DNA from: Arthrobacter sp. PAMC25564
GTDB lineage: Bacteria; Actinomycetota; Actinomycetes; Actinomycetales; Micrococcaceae
Length of the DNA: 64,000 bases
Assembly (NCBI RefSeq): GCF_004798705.1
Contig: NZ_CP039290.1
Span: 1,116,001-1,180,000, forward strand
Direction: 5' to 3'
The notes under the pieces were generated by a model, which ran no database searches, was not told the DNA's origin, and was given only the letters and a program-made list of their open reading frames with translations. How positions within the stretch are numbered: the first letter of the stretch is position 1; each line of letters starts with the position of its first letter. Below, piece after piece: positions 20,226 to 29,242 of the stretch. The translations under genes and the position numbers were made by a program.

Positions 20226-21224
20226 ATGCCAGCACAAGAGAACGGCCCCCAGCCAGGCCGCTCCGACGACGGATCCTTGGTCACCGTCATCGGCGAGTCA
20301 CTCGTTGACATCATCGATGACCCGCGACGGGGAACGACCGCGCCCGAAACGCACCCGGGCGGCAGCCCCCTCAACGTTGCAGTCGGCTGCTCCCGTCTGG
20401 ACCTCCGGACCAAACTCATCACCCACCATGCCGAGGACGCTCACGGGCAGATGATCGCCGAACATCTGCGCAGCAACGGTGTCGATGTTACGACCGGTGG
20501 CTCCCGCCCGACCTCGACCGCGGTGGCGACCCTGACCGTCTCCGGGGCCGCTGAATACACGTTCTCCATCAGCTGGGACATCAACGGGGCATCCATTCCC
20601 GCCCTGGCCGCGGTGGAGAGCTCACTCCATGTCCATACGGGATCGATCGCGTCAGTTCTTTCCCCGGGCAACGAGTCCGTGAAGCTCCTTATCGAGGCGG
20701 CACGCCCGCACGCCACCGTCAGCTTTGATCCCAACTGTCGGCCCGCGATAAGCCGGGATGCGGCCGAGACCCGGGACCAGGTCGAAGACTTTGTTGCCGC
20801 CAGCGACATCGTCATGGCCAGCGAGGAGGACCTGCGATGGCTCTACCCCGACAGGGCACTGGACAGGTCGATGGCAGCGTGGCTGGAGCTCGGACCGTCA
20901 TTGGTGGCACTGACCCGCGGCGGGGACGGGTCCGTCATCCTGACGCGGCGGGGCCGCGTGGAACTGCCGGGGGAAGCCATCACTGTGGCCGACACGGTGG
21001 GGGCGGGAGACTCGTTCATGGCGGCGCTGATCTCCGGACTCGCGCAGCTGGACGCTCTGGGAGCCGCCGCAAGACCACGCCTGCAGGACATCACCCCGAA
21101 TGAACTGCACGCCCTGGCCGCTTATGCGAACAGAGCCGCGGCCATCACATGCTCCCGGCAAGGCGCCAGCCCGCCGACGTCGGCCGAACTGGGTTCCTTG
21201 ACCGGCTCCGTCGCCGGTAGCTGA
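20226..21224 (+). CDS. PfkB-family carbohydrate kinase, probable fructokinase
   Basis: The 332-residue ribokinase-fold sugar kinase has the N-terminal signature VIGESLVDIID and GGSPLNVAVG, and the C-terminal ATP/anion-hole motif DTVGAGDSFMAAL with the catalytic Asp. It is the last gene of the polyol operon and would phosphorylate the fructose formed by the upstream dehydrogenase. CAAGGAGACAGCC precedes its ATG. A terminator hairpin follows the stop directly. Confidence 0.88.
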   Translation: MPAQENGPQPGRSDDGSLVTVIGESLVDIIDDPRRGTTAPETHPGGSPLNVAVGCSRLDLRTKLITHHAEDAHGQMIAEHLRSNGVDVTTGGSRPTSTAVATLTVSGAAEYTFSISWDINGASIPALAAVESSLHVHTGSIASVLSPGNESVKLLIEAARPHATVSFDPNCRPAISRDAAETRDQVEDFVAASDIVMASEEDLRWLYPDRALDRSMAAWLELGPSLVALTRGGDGSVILTRRGRVELPGEAITVADTVGAGDSFMAALISGLAQLDALGAAARPRLQDITPNELHALAAYANRAAAITCSRQGASPPTSAELGSLTGSVAGS

Positions 21225-21232
21225 TACGAGTC

Positions 21233-21263
21233 GACGACGGCGGGAGACTCCCGCCGTCGTCGT
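21233..21263. terminator. Bidirectional terminator hairpin between convergent genes
   Basis: A 14-bp perfect stem (21233-21246 with 21250-21263, loop GAC) lies between the fructokinase stop (21224) and the stop of the small minus-strand gene (21288). It belongs to the recurrent hairpin family and probably serves both strands. Confidence 0.78.
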
Positions 21264-21287
21264 GGTGTTACGTCCCCGTTTGTGTTG

Positions 21288-21491
21288 CTACAGGTTGACC
21301 GTCTCGAGGTTGGCTTCGCCGTGGTTCAGGCTGAGCGTGAAGGTGTTGGGGCCGCTGGCGTGGACCGCGATGTTGCTCTTGGCGGTGTTGTGCTGGACCG
21401 AGAGGTCGTGCACCAGGGCATCGAGCTCGTGGTGCATGGTGGAGTGGTCCCAGAGCTTGTGGGTTACGGAGTTGGCAGTTTCAAACGTCAT
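21288..21491 (-). CDS. Small hypothetical protein (67 aa)
   Basis: The frame starting at 21491 (MTFETANSVTHKLWDH) is preceded by GGAAGCTC at good distance and ends at a shared terminator, so it looks expressed. The product has a short helical N-terminus rich in His and Asp and then alternating strands (SNIAVHASGPNTFTLSLNHGE). No family is recognised. It is similar in size and arrangement (monocistronic, same hairpin type) to the small gene at 11626-11850, but no clear sequence relation is visible. Confidence 0.55.
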   Translation of the reverse strand: MTFETANSVTHKLWDHSTMHHELDALVHDLSVQHNTAKSNIAVHASGPNTFTLSLNHGEANLETVNL

Positions 21492-21509
21492 TGTTGAGCT
21501 TCCATTCAT

Positions 21510-22228
21510 GAATCCGGAGGTCCGGCTGCCGCACCGATGCGGAGCCGCGGTATAACCAATCCATGAACGCCCGAGACTTGAGGCGGCTCTGCGAGCTCAC
21601 CGGTTTGGCCTCGTTGCGTCCACCAGGATGGGTAAAACTTGCCTTTATTCCACTTGCTGCGCTAGGCATTCGGAGTGGAGGTCAGGACTGTTGCGGGGAA
21701 GATTCCTTCCCAGCCGTGCTTTTCCATAGTGCACAGGACGGCGCAATCGTCTCAAGTCAGATGGCGATTTTTTGCGGGTGAGTCTTATCACAGCTGCGCT
21801 GACAGAAAGTCAACCTCGTTGCTCGCGGGATGCTGCGAGGAGGCGGCGACGGGCGCTTCGCTGCGCGGACTACCGTCCGGCTGACACCGAAGTCGCTGAT
21901 CAGCGTGTCTTCGCTCGGGAGCTTGTCGGCGGGCTGGATGACGCCGTCGACTATGTGCGCATGCGAAGATCGGCGGCGAGGTCCGCGGTCAGGTCCCGGC
22001 CAAGGACCTCCTTGAAGTCATCGGAGTCTCCACCGGACACATCTGGATGAGCGACAACCTCATCGACGTCCAATACGACCTGCTCCTCAAGGACGTCGGA
22101 CTGCTCCGCGGCGAACTCGGCACCCTCCCCACCGGAAGCCTCAACGCCGACGTCGAACAGGCCATCAGCCGGGCCCGCGCCCTCCTGGGCGCCGATTCCC
22201 CAAACCAGCAAGCCCGATAGAGGACGGC
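21510..22228. other. Long intergenic stretch with coding-like debris
   Basis: About 720 bases with lower GC than the flanks. No intact gene is supported. The last ~280 bases (about 21940-22220, + strand) have good coding character but no start codon; see the separate entry. The first part contains only short frames with unconvincing composition. Confidence 0.5.
21940..22220 (+). pseudogene. Unrecognised coding remnant lacking a start
   Basis: A + strand frame following an in-frame TGA near 21939 reads KIGGEVRGQVPAKDLLEVIG, then HIWMSDNLIDVQYDLLLKD and a helical C-terminus ending at TAG 22218-22220. The third codon position is almost always G or C, as in real genes here. There is no ATG, GTG or TTG at the expected start. 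In the neighbouring frame just upstream, DQRVFARELVGGLDDAVDYVR looks like the preceding part, which suggests a frameshift near 21960. I cannot name the family. Confidence 0.4.
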
Positions 22229-23221
22229 TCAGGCTACCGCCGCGGGGATCGCCGGGATTCCATCGTGGTACCGCACGGTGCTTCGCTTGAACACCTCCGC
22301 ATAGATGGAGGAGCTGACGGAGGCCACGCCCTCCCATTTCTGGAGATCAGCCAGCAGCAGCCGAAGGTCCTCCAGGCCGGCTACCGCCACCTGTGCCATG
22401 AGCCGCTCGCCGGAGGCAGCGGCCCAGCGCGTGACAGGGAGGCCGGCCACGTATTCCCCCAGCGTGCGTGTCGATGCGCCTTCGCCGGTGATCGTGATCA
22501 GGGATTCGATCGGGAATCCCAATGACGCCAGGTCCACCACCGCCCTGATGAACAAGGCACCAGAGCTGGTCATCGTGTCAAACCGGCGGCTGACCGTTGC
22601 CTTGGAGACGGCCAGGTCAGAAGCGAGCTCATCCACGGTTGCCCGGCCGTTGCGGTGCATGAGCCGGGCCAGCAGCAGGCTGGTGTCATCGAGCGGTGTG
22701 TGGCCGGTTGCCGTCCCGGGCAGGTGGCCATCCTCATCGGGGTGCAGTGCGGCATATTGCTTACGATCCAGGACGTCCGGCGTCCAGCCGGAGGGGGTCC
22801 GGAAGTACTCGAACAGCGGCATCATGGCGAACGACTGCACACCCTCCACCTTCGCGAGACGGTGGTACAGCAGCTCTGCGAGCTCATCGGGAGCGAGGAA
22901 CATTTCCGCCACCCCCTCGTTGGATCCGGACAGGGCGCTGACCCAAGAGGACTCGTCCTGGTCGGCGAGCCACGAACAGACCTGGCGCAGCTCACGGGGG
23001 GCCGCCGTCACGCGGAGGAGGAAGGCGGCCCGGGAACTGACCGCCGCCGGGTTGATGAAGGCGTTGATGCGTACGGCACCGGATTCGAGCAGTTTGTTGC
23101 CGCGGCGTGCCACGGTCCGTTCCTGTTGGCCCAGGACCTCGGCGATCAGCCGCCACGGGGCGCGGCCATTGCGCACGAGTGCGGCCATGATCTGCCGGTC
23201 GAGCGTATCAAGTTGCTCCAT
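22229..23221 (-). CDS. Lrp/AsnC-type regulator with two HTH-sensor modules
   Basis: At 330 residues this is twice the usual Lrp length. The first HTH is at the N-terminus (LDTLDRQIMAALVRNGRAPW then VARRGNKLLESGAVR) with a sensor half; a second HTH follows at about residues 180-230 (DDTSLLLARLMHRNGRATVDE, SKATVSRRFDTM) with another ligand-binding half ending FKRSTVRYHDG. Tandem Lrp proteins of this type occur in actinobacteria. It lies just downstream of, and in the same orientation as, the M20 amidohydrolase gene, separated by a strong hairpin, and probably regulates it (inference). Confidence 0.85.
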   Translation of the reverse strand: MEQLDTLDRQIMAALVRNGRAPWRLIAEVLGQQERTVARRGNKLLESGAVRINAFINPAAVSSRAAFLLRVTAAPRELRQVCSWLADQDESSWVSALSGSNEGVAEMFLAPDELAELLYHRLAKVEGVQSFAMMPLFEYFRTPSGWTPDVLDRKQYAALHPDEDGHLPGTATGHTPLDDTSLLLARLMHRNGRATVDELASDLAVSKATVSRRFDTMTSSGALFIRAVVDLASLGFPIESLITITGEGASTRTLGEYVAGLPVTRWAAASGERLMAQVAVAGLEDLRLLLADLQKWEGVASVSSSIYAEVFKRSTVRYHDGIPAIPAAVA

Positions 23222-23295
23222 GTCGGGGTCCTTTCACTGTTGCCTCCCAGCTTCGACACCGGCTGGCGTCGATGCCTGAACGGCACGGGACCTTA

Positions 23296-23335
23296 ACGGC
23301 ACGGGGCGGCAGGCAAGCCTGCCGCCCCGTGCCGT
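23296..23335 (-). terminator. Terminator hairpin behind the amidohydrolase, 19-bp perfect stem
   Basis: 23296-23314 pairs perfectly with 23317-23335, with a two-base loop. It begins two bases after the minus-strand amidohydrolase stop. Its sequence (CGGCACGGGGCGGCAGGC arm) differs from the common hairpin family in this window. Confidence 0.8.
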
Positions 23336-23336
23336 C

Positions 23337-24560
23337 TCAGTTCCGGCCCAGATAGGCTAGCACTCCGGAAAGTGCCGCAGCTGTTCCTCCGACGACGGCG
23401 GCGCGTGCCTCCGGCGCGAAGAATGGCGAATGATTGACGGCCGGCGAAGCACCGTCTTCGAAAAGTTCCGGGGCGAAGGCGCCAAAGGCCCAGATGACAT
23501 CAGGAACACCAATGGCGTCGCTGAGCCACCCCGCGTCTTCCGAGCCCATCCCGAGCGGAGCCGCAGTCAGTGCATCCGCGCCGAAGTCCGCCGTGAACGC
23601 TGCGACGACGCGGCGGGTGGCCGCGGGGCCGTTGTAGCAACGGGGGAAGTTGTTCAGCTCCGTGATGGTGGGTTCGGGCGCCGCCGAGGCAGCGGCTTCG
23701 GCGGAGATGATGCGCCGGATTGCTCCGAGCACGGTGGCGCAGGTGTCTTCATCCGGGGTCCGGACGTTGACCGAGAACTCCGCGGACTCGGGGATTATGT
23801 TCTCCTTCAGGCCCGCGTGGAAGGTGCCCACGGTGATGGCGGCAGGCGTCGACGGTGCCAGTTCGCGGGAGACGATGGTCTGGAGTCGAAGGACCATCGC
23901 GGTAGCGGCAACGATCGGGTCGATGGATTTCTCCGGCTGCGAGCCGTGTGCTTGCTGGCCGTGGACCGTGATCTTCCAGGAGTCAGCCGGGCTGGCCATG
24001 TGCCCGTCCCGGATGACGAGCTTGCCCTGACCCACGGGCATAACGTGTTGGGCCAGCACCGCCTCGGGTTTGGGCGCCCGGTCCCACAGGCCGTCGTCGA
24101 TCATTGCCCTCGCGCCGTACGCCGTCTCCTTGCCGGGCTGGAAGATCAGGACCAGGGACCCGGGCCAAAGGCCGCGGCGCTCCGAGAGTAGCGAGGCGAG
24201 CGCCAGGGCGGAGGCGATATGGGTGTCGTGTCCGCAGCCGTGCATCACCGGGGCGGTGGCCCCGTCCGGCAGCGTGCCCGTGGCCCCGCTGGAGTAGTCC
24301 AGGCCGTCGGTGTCCGCCCGGAAGCCGACGACGGGTCCGTCGCCGTTCTTCAGGACGCCCACCACCCCGGTGACACCGCAGCGGAAGGATTCAATCCCCA
24401 GGCCTGCCGGATGGGCTTCGATGTTCGCGGCAGTCTCGAATTCCTGGGCTGAGAGCTCGGGGTGGGCGTGCAGGTGCTTGTAGACGGCGACGTAGTCGTC
24501 CACAAACGATTCAGGAACCTCGACGGCGGCGGTCAGGCGGACGCCCGTGGTGGTAGTCAT
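23337..24560 (-). CDS. M20-family amidohydrolase with unusual catalytic motif
   Basis: The 407-residue protein fits bacterial aminoacylase/hippurate hydrolase-type M20D peptidases: HAHPELSAQEFET at the start, the metal motif VMHGCGHDTHIA, HVMPVGQGK, and GMGSEDAGW plus VNHSPFF near the end. In the family motif QPxEE the sequence here is QPGKETAYGARAM, so Lys144 replaces the first Glu (the general base in well-studied members), while Glu145 is kept. Activity may be lost or changed. AAGGAACC precedes the start at 24560. The adjacent Lrp-type gene suggests amino-acid-derivative control. Confidence 0.88.
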   Translation of the reverse strand: MTTTTGVRLTAAVEVPESFVDDYVAVYKHLHAHPELSAQEFETAANIEAHPAGLGIESFRCGVTGVVGVLKNGDGPVVGFRADTDGLDYSSGATGTLPDGATAPVMHGCGHDTHIASALALASLLSERRGLWPGSLVLIFQPGKETAYGARAMIDDGLWDRAPKPEAVLAQHVMPVGQGKLVIRDGHMASPADSWKITVHGQQAHGSQPEKSIDPIVAATAMVLRLQTIVSRELAPSTPAAITVGTFHAGLKENIIPESAEFSVNVRTPDEDTCATVLGAIRRIISAEAAASAAPEPTITELNNFPRCYNGPAATRRVVAAFTADFGADALTAAPLGMGSEDAGWLSDAIGVPDVIWAFGAFAPELFEDGASPAVNHSPFFAPEARAAVVGGTAAALSGVLAYLGRN

Positions 24561-24701
24561 CTGTGGTTCCTTCAGTCCTAGTGCACGTGGTTGCCATAAG
24601 TACATACTTTCCAGATTTCCGGTACGTGTCAGCCGTGGCGCGGAATCCTAAATCCCGGTGCCCGCCAGGCGGGCCGTTGCCGGCGGTGTCAAGATGTGTG
24701 C

Positions 24702-25808
24702 ATGACGCGAACCACGATGGCCAGGCTGGCCGACGGCCGGGAAATCCTCTACTTCGACGACGCCGGTTCCCCCGGGCGCCCGGCGGAATCCCTCACGGAC
24801 CACCGTGACCTGCCCGCCCGCCCCGAACCCGGGCAGCTGCGCTTTGACGCGCTCAGCCGCGAATGGGTCGCCGTCGCCGCGCACCGGCAGCACCGCACCC
24901 ACCTGCCGCCGGCGGACCAGTGCCCCCTCTGCCCGACGACGCCGGCCAACCGGACCGAGATTCCGGCGCCGGACTACGACGTCGCCGTCTTTGAAAACCG
25001 CTTCCCCTCGCTGGGCCCGGACACATACGAGATCCCCGCGGCGCCGGGCTGGGGGACCGCAGCCCCCGCCGTCGGCCGCTGCGAAGTGGTGGCTTTCACC
25101 CCGCAGCACACCGGGTCCTTCGCCGGACTGGGCTGGCGCCGCACCCGCACGGTGATTGACGCCTGGGCACACCGCACGGAAGCCCTCAGTGCCCTGCCCG
25201 GCATCCGGCAGGTCTTCCCATTCGAAAACCGCGGCGCAGAGATCGGCGTCACCCTGCACCATCCGCACGGGCAGATCTACGCCTACCCCTACGTGACGCC
25301 CCGCGCCGCCGTCCTGGCCGCCGCGGCCGGCGAATACTTCAACACCACCGGCGGCACGGAGACGCTTACTTCATCCCTGCTGCGGGCCGAGCGCAACGAC
25401 GGCAGCCGCATGGTCCTGGAAGGCGAACACTTCAGCGCCTATGTGCCCTTCGCCGCCCGCTGGCCGCTGGAAGTCCATCTGGTCCCGCACCGCCAGGTTC
25501 CGGACCTCGCCGCCCTGTCCGGGCCGGAGCGCGACGAACTGGCGAAGCTCTACCCGGAGCTCCTGAAGCGCTTCGATGCCCTGTACCCGACGCCGACCCC
25601 CTACATCGCGGCCTGGTATCAGGCACCGCTGGAGCCGGGGATGCGCCGGGCCGGACAGCTGCATCTGCAGTTGACTTCGCCCCGCCGGGCCGCCGACAAG
25701 CTCAAGTACCTGGCCGGCTCCGAAGCGGCCATGGGTGCCTTCATCAACGACACCACCCCGGAATCCGTCGCGGCCCGGCTGCGCAGTGTGGGGCCGTCGG
25801 GCGGCTAA
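24702..25808 (+). CDS. galT: Galactose-1-phosphate uridylyltransferase
   Basis: The 368-residue HIT-superfamily enzyme transfers UMP between UDP-glucose and galactose-1-phosphate in the Leloir pathway. It has the zinc motif DQCPLCP, VFENRFPS, and the active-site HxHxQ-type motif LHHPHGQIYAYP with the nucleophilic His; a second His-rich site VHLVPHRQV follows. No galK or galE is adjacent. GTG at 24696 is an alternative start two codons upstream. It is divergent from the amidohydrolase gene with about 140 bases between. Confidence 0.93.
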   Translation: MTRTTMARLADGREILYFDDAGSPGRPAESLTDHRDLPARPEPGQLRFDALSREWVAVAAHRQHRTHLPPADQCPLCPTTPANRTEIPAPDYDVAVFENRFPSLGPDTYEIPAAPGWGTAAPAVGRCEVVAFTPQHTGSFAGLGWRRTRTVIDAWAHRTEALSALPGIRQVFPFENRGAEIGVTLHHPHGQIYAYPYVTPRAAVLAAAAGEYFNTTGGTETLTSSLLRAERNDGSRMVLEGEHFSAYVPFAARWPLEVHLVPHRQVPDLAALSGPERDELAKLYPELLKRFDALYPTPTPYIAAWYQAPLEPGMRRAGQLHLQLTSPRRAADKLKYLAGSEAAMGAFINDTTPESVAARLRSVGPSGG

Positions 25809-25823
25809 TGGCCGCTGGATTCA

Positions 25824-26378
25824 TCAGCCGGCGGGCAGGCGCAGGACTTCCATGGCAGCCATCAGGTACGGCACCGGATCAGGGCCCGTGCCCGCGGCCC
25901 ATTGGATCCACGCCTCAAAGGTGACTCCGACGTAGGCGGCGCACAGGTAACGGGCGTCGTCCTCGCGGACGCCGGACGCAACGAGGTAGAGCATGGCCCA
26001 TTGGCGCTGGGGGGCCAGTGCCCAGCGGCCGCGGCTGGCCAGTTCGGGGTGCCCGGCGATCAGGCGCAGGCGTCCGCGGGTTACGGACAGGTCCGGGATC
26101 ACTGCCACTCCGGCGATGGCCGCGGCCCGCAACCCCGCAAGCACGTCGCCGTCGGATGCATGGTTTTCCCTGGCCTCATTCAGCACCCGCCCGGAAACCT
26201 CGATCACCGGCTCGATGCCGCCCCAGATGAGGTCGGCCTTGCTGGCGAAGTAGCGGTAGAGGCTTTTCCGCCCGATACCTGCCTCGCGCGCGATGTCCTC
26301 CATCGAGGTCTGTTCGTAGCCGCGTTCGGCGAAGACGCGCAAGGCAATGGCGGCGACGGCGTCCGGATCAATGGTCAC
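25824..26378 (-). CDS. TetR-family regulator, apparent N-terminal truncation
   Basis: The product has 184 residues with a TetR HTH at the very N-terminus ([34 protein letters not shown]) and a ligand domain behind. The only start is GTG at 26378, the Val of a [15 protein letters not shown] segment; in this family several residues normally precede GRP. Reading upstream gives TGRPV in frame, then unrelated sequence and a stop. The gene therefore appears to have lost its first codons and its promoter, fused to the SDR gene on the other strand. Confidence 0.8.
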   Translation of the reverse strand: MTIDPDAVAAIALRVFAERGYEQTSMEDIAREAGIGRKSLYRYFASKADLIWGGIEPVIEVSGRVLNEARENHASDGDVLAGLRAAAIAGVAVIPDLSVTRGRLRLIAGHPELASRGRWALAPQRQWAMLYLVASGVREDDARYLCAAYVGVTFEAWIQWAAGTGPDPVPYLMAAMEVLRLPAG

Positions 26379-26386
26379 AGGCCGCC

Positions 26387-27124
26387 CGGTTTGCCGGCAA
26401 GACCGTCATCGTCACGGGTGCGGGCTCGGGCATCGGCAAGGCGACGGCCCTGCGCGTCGCCAAGGAAGGCGGCCGCGTCATCGCCGCCGACATCAGCAAA
26501 GAACGCCTCGATGCCCTGGTGGCCGAGAACGCCGGCCTGGACCTGGTCCCCGTGCCCGGCGACATCTCCACCGAAGAGACCGTCGACGCTGTCGTCGTCG
26601 CCGCCGGCGCCCGGGTCGACGCCCTCGCCAACGTCGCCGGGATCATGGATAACTTCGCCCCGATCCACGAGGTCGACGACGCCACCTGGGAGCGGGTCTT
26701 CCGGATCAACGTCACCGCCCTGATGCGCCTGACCCGCGCCGTGGTGCCGCTGATGCTTGAGGCCGGTTTCGGTTCCGTGGTCAACGTCGCCTCCGAGGCA
26801 GGCCTCCGCGGTTCCGCCGCCGGCGCCGCCTACACCGCGTCCAAGCACGCCGTCGTCGGCTTGACCAAGAACTCCGCGGTGATGTACGGACCCAAGGGCC
26901 TGCGCTTCAATGCTGTGGCACCCGGAGCCACCATCACCAACATCGAGGCCAACTGGGGATCCCAGCTGGCCGCCGAACGGCTTGGGCCGCTGATGGGCGC
27001 CAATATCCCGGCACCCGCCACCGCGGCGCAGTTGGCCGCCTCGATCACGTTCCTGCTCAGCGACGACGGCACCAACGTCAACGGCGCGATCCTCGCCTCC
27101 GACGGCGGCTGGTCCGCGCTGTAG
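26387..27124 (+). pseudogene. SDR-family oxidoreductase with disrupted 5' end
   Basis: From about 26387 the frame reads a full classical short-chain dehydrogenase: [19 protein letters not shown] (NAD-binding), NVAGIMDNFAP, and the catalytic S-Y-K set in ASEAGLRGSAAG, AYTASKHAVVG, ending DGGWSAL. No ATG, GTG or TTG exists in frame upstream; the nearest ATG (26371) is one base out of frame. The first usable start is GTG 26519, which would remove the whole nucleotide-binding motif. Either the gene is dead or a single-base error or indel hides a start. A terminator hairpin follows at 27145. Confidence 0.7.
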
Positions 27125-27144
27125 GGGAGCGGCACCTCGCGCGG

Positions 27145-27178
27145 GCGGGCGACGGCGGGAGGTTCCGCCGTCGCCCGC
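27145..27178 (+). terminator. Terminator hairpin behind the SDR gene
   Basis: A 14-bp stem (27145-27158 with 27165-27178, loop GAGGTT), 20 bases after the SDR stop. Same core as the recurrent family. Confidence 0.75.
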
Positions 27179-27283
27179 GCGTCACGGCAGCATCGCCGCC
27201 CGGAGTCATGGGCGGAACTGCTACGCTCAAAATCTGCCGCTCAGGCGGGGCGTGACAGCGGAGTTGCGAGTGAGGGAAACACT

Positions 27284-29242
27284 ATGACGGTTGCCGAAAT
27301 CCAAGTCGACCAGCGTGTGATCGGGATCGACTCCCGCCGCTTTGCCTCTGTCGAGAAGGCGCTGGTCGAGCTGATCACCAACAGCGACGACAGCTACGCC
27401 CGGCTGGAGAAGGCCGGCTCGCCGGTGACCGGCGGAATACAGCTTGGCTACGAGCCGCACCATACGGGCGCCATCCTGACAGTCAGCGACCAGGCGGAAG
27501 GCATGTCCTTTGAGCAGGCCGCCCGCATCCTGAGTTACGGAGGCGCGCATAGTCCGCTCTCCCGCGGCGAGGGCAACGGCCGGGGGTACTTCGGCCGGGG
27601 GCTGAAGCAAGCCATCTTCGGGCTGGGCCACGGCTGGATCGAGACCATCCAGGACGGTCGCTTCACGCGCATCGACATCTTCCGCGGCGAGAACGGCGGC
27701 TACCTTTACGACGACGACGGGGCGGACCGCAAGGCCTTTCCGGCGGACTACACCCGCCTCGGTATGGCATCCGGAGCCGCGGAGAGCGGCACCCGGGTGA
27801 CCATCGTGGTCGACAATCCCCACGTCACGATTCCGCACTACACAACCCTGCTGCAGTCCTTGTCGGACAACTTCTACCTGCGGGATGTGCTGGACCGGCG
27901 GAACGTGGTGCTCGCGACGGGCCGGCCCGGGACAGAGGAGCACCACAGTGAGCAGGTCCGTTTCGAGGCGCCGGCGTCCATCCTGCTCCTCGGTCCGGAG
28001 CAACCGGGCAGCTTCAGTTACGACGGGCGGGACCATCCGTTCACAGTCACGCTCAAGCGTGCGAAGGATGTGGAACTGACGCTCAAAGGGGACGAACGCA
28101 CCAACGGCCTCGTCGTCCTGTCCGGGATGGCGGCGCTGGACTGCACGCTGTTCGAGTTCGAGAACCAGGTGGGAACGGAATACCTCTTCGGTGCGGTGCG
28201 CTGTGCCGGACTGACCGAACTGCTGGGGCGGGGCCAAGCGATCATCAGCGACGAGCGAGAGGGCCTGAACCCCAAGGATCCCTTCGTCGAGGCCTTCTCC
28301 GACGCCGTCAGCGGCATGATCTCCGGCTACGTGCTGGCCGAGAAGCAGAAGCTCACGCATCTGGAGCGGGCGACCACCTCCGGCCGCACCGCCGAAATGA
28401 TCGAGCGGCTGCTGCACCACATGAGCGAGGCGGCCGTGATTGACCTGGGCATCAGCGCGCTCCCGGTGCATCGGCCCGGGGGCGGCTCCGCTGAAGGCGG
28501 CGTTGAAGGTTTCATTGGCGGGGGAGAACCGCCCGCCGCACTGCGTTTCACCACGCCCTTCTACTACAGGCGCCCGGGGCACCCCTTCCACGTCGCCCTG
28601 CTGATCGATCCGGGCCAGTTGCCCGACGGCGGACTGCTCACCTTCGACGTCGAGCTGCCCGGCTCGATGCGGATTGAGCCGGCGCCTGCTTCCGTTCCGG
28701 TCGGCTCGTTGCGCGGCACCCAGCGGTTCGAGTGGACGGTCACGGGGAATACGGCCGGGGAGCGGGGCGAGATCACGGTCCGGGCCGGCGCCTACTGGGC
28801 CTGGTGCGAGATCGTCGTAGCCGAGCACGCTTCACACCGTGCCGACGGACAGCCAGCCCACCACGCCGCGCTGCACGCCGCCGACCACCCGGTGGCGCAC
28901 CGGGTCTCCCGGGACCACGGCGAGGACATGTTCGTTGGCTACGAGTTCCGCAAGCTGCAGGACAGCGCGGACCGGGCCGTCTACAGCGCCGAAGAGAGAA
29001 AGGTCATCATCAACACCGGCGCGCCGACGGTGCAGCTCTATGTCGACGGCCGCGGACGCTTCCGTGACTCCGCCAGGCTCCTGCTGGCCGAGCTCTTCAT
29101 GGACGTGATTTCAGATGAGCTGGCCCGGCGCCGGATCGGGCAGCACGGGCATGGTGGTGACCTCGACGCCTTCCACCGCGCCAAGCGGGACATCATCCGC
29201 CGCTACGGCAGCGACATCCACTTGTCGTTTCTGACCAGCTGA
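27284..29242 (+). CDS. Orphan GHKL (Hsp90/MORC-like) ATPase of unknown function
   Basis: This is a 652-residue soluble protein with a Bergerat ATP-binding fold at its N-terminus: N-box ELITNSDDSYARL (Glu29, Asn33, Asp35), G1 box SDQAEGM (Asp69, Gly73) and G2 loop GYFGRGLKQAIFG. No histidine-phosphotransfer or receiver domain is present, so it is not a sensor kinase; the pattern is closer to MORC, MutL or Hsp90-type machines. A Gly-rich linker near residues 400-415 leads into a beta-rich middle and an alpha-helical end (LLLAELFMDVISDELARRR). Related ATPases occur in restriction and phage-defence loci. A nuclease remnant directly follows it on the other strand. Confidence 0.75.
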   Translation: MTVAEIQVDQRVIGIDSRRFASVEKALVELITNSDDSYARLEKAGSPVTGGIQLGYEPHHTGAILTVSDQAEGMSFEQAARILSYGGAHSPLSRGEGNGRGYFGRGLKQAIFGLGHGWIETIQDGRFTRIDIFRGENGGYLYDDDGADRKAFPADYTRLGMASGAAESGTRVTIVVDNPHVTIPHYTTLLQSLSDNFYLRDVLDRRNVVLATGRPGTEEHHSEQVRFEAPASILLLGPEQPGSFSYDGRDHPFTVTLKRAKDVELTLKGDERTNGLVVLSGMAALDCTLFEFENQVGTEYLFGAVRCAGLTELLGRGQAIISDEREGLNPKDPFVEAFSDAVSGMISGYVLAEKQKLTHLERATTSGRTAEMIERLLHHMSEAAVIDLGISALPVHRPGGGSAEGGVEGFIGGGEPPAALRFTTPFYYRRPGHPFHVALLIDPGQLPDGGLLTFDVELPGSMRIEPAPASVPVGSLRGTQRFEWTVTGNTAGERGEITVRAGAYWAWCEIVVAEHASHRADGQPAHHAALHAADHPVAHRVSRDHGEDMFVGYEFRKLQDSADRAVYSAEERKVIINTGAPTVQLYVDGRGRFRDSARLLLAELFMDVISDELARRRIGQHGHGGDLDAFHRAKRDIIRRYGSDIHLSFLTS

